DNA of 20,662 nucleotides from Actinomycetota bacterium (GTDB taxonomy: Bacteria > Actinomycetota > Actinomycetes > S36-B12 > UBA10799), in assembly GCA_030837445.1 (NCBI GenBank), contig JAUPKM010000554.1:1-20662 (forward strand), given 5' to 3'. Below, piece after piece: positions 20,507 through 20,662 of this stretch (the stretch's first letter is position 1; every line of letters begins with the position of its first letter). The position numbers and the translations under genes were made by a program. Below the pieces are notes generated by a model, which was not told the DNA's origin, made no database searches, and was given only the letters and a program-made list of their open reading frames with translations.

Positions 20507-20662
20507 CTAGGGGATCTGCCGTCCCCGCCAACTGAGCTCGCCTCGTCGTCGTCGTCGGAAGGATTCAACCGTCAGACCCGCCAACGCGGCGATGCTGGCC
20601 GGCTGCAGCAGGACGTCAGGGAGCACACGTTGCCGGGTCCGTCTGGCCACCAGAATGCGGCC
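20507..20662 (-). CDS. C-terminal fragment of an unidentified protein, possibly a family 2 glycosyltransferase
   Basis: An open frame enters from the right edge and ends at TAG (20509-20507), giving the last 51 residues. It begins GRILVARRTRQRVLPDVLLQ, has a short hydrophobic stretch (PASIAALAGLTVESF) and ends in five arginines, GELSWRGRQIP and stop. The positively charged, WRGR-containing tail after a hydrophobic segment resembles the C-termini I recall from membrane-associated CrtQ/HpnB-like glycosyltransferases, which would fit a carotenoid locus. The fragment is too short to prove the family. The arginine run is encoded by a CGT/CGA trinucleotide run. It converges with the dipeptidase gene, 24 bp apart. 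Confidence 0.5.
   Translation of the reverse strand, partial: GRILVARRTRQRVLPDVLLQPASIAALAGLTVESFRRRRRGELSWRGRQIP

Noticed and set aside
20533..20556. CGT trinucleotide run as a microsatellite
   Set aside because: It encodes the arginine run of the partial minus-strand protein and is short. No evidence of instability.
1..20662. tRNA, rRNA, insertion sequence, CRISPR array or prophage
   Set aside because: No cloverleaf-like sequence, transposase motif, repeat-spacer array or phage structural gene was seen. Coding density and codon style look uniform throughout.

Overview
The window is dense, GC-rich DNA with strong G/C third-position bias and many GTG starts. It reads as a chromosomal piece of an actinobacterium. 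The best taxonomic evidence is gene content: a class II DAHP synthase very close to mycobacterial AroG, a PASTA-type Ser/Thr kinase, a polyprenyl-phosphomannose-dependent mannosyltransferase of the MptA/MptB type, an actinobacterial heterodimeric lycopene cyclase (CrtYc/CrtYd), and repeated TANNNT hexamers 6-8 bases before start codons, typical of leaderless actinobacterial mRNAs. Order and genus cannot be settled from the sequence alone.

Layout. 1-815 (-): 5' part of a glycerol kinase. 888-2492 (+): a drug-efflux type MFS transporter. 2494-6116 (+): a compact run of four genes with overlapping or abutting ends: DAHP synthase, O6-alkylguanine-DNA alkyltransferase, threonine aldolase and a small sulfite-oxidase-fold molybdoenzyme. 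7083-9128 and 6168-7082 (-): a membrane PASTA kinase (pknL position) followed without a gap by a DMT/EamA transporter. 9223-11383 (+): a ferredoxin-reductase-like flavoprotein overlapping crtYc, which overlaps crtYd. 11288-12241 (-): crtB, whose 3' end overlaps the 3' end of crtYd by 96 bp. 12293-13930 (+): the mannosyltransferase. 16522-13906 (-): crtE then crtI. 16582-18143 (+): MetF-type methylenetetrahydrofolate reductase and a CDP-alcohol phosphatidyltransferase. 19708-18206 (-): a second carotenoid-desaturase-like enzyme. 19751-20482 (+): a VanX-type D-Ala-D-Ala dipeptidase. 20662-20507 (-): the last 51 codons of an unidentified protein, possibly a glycosyltransferase.

How it works together. 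CrtE makes geranylgeranyl diphosphate, CrtB joins two to phytoene, CrtI desaturates to lycopene, and CrtYc/CrtYd cyclise the ends. The second desaturase, and possibly the partial gene at the right edge, could modify the product further. This pathway is interleaved with genes that, from memory, sit together in mycobacteria (metF-like, idsA2, mptA, pknL, aroG). That suggests carotenoid genes were inserted into, or kept within, an old actinobacterial block in which the idsA-type prenyl synthase serves as CrtE.

Gene-free stretches are all under 100 bp (longest 9129-9222), and most hold recognisable promoter elements. Two non-coding structures stand out: a 25-bp near-palindrome between the divergent crtE and metF promoters (16536-16560), and a helically phased ~10-bp tandem repeat between two convergent genes (18153-18209). 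No tRNA, rRNA, insertion sequence, CRISPR array or origin was seen.
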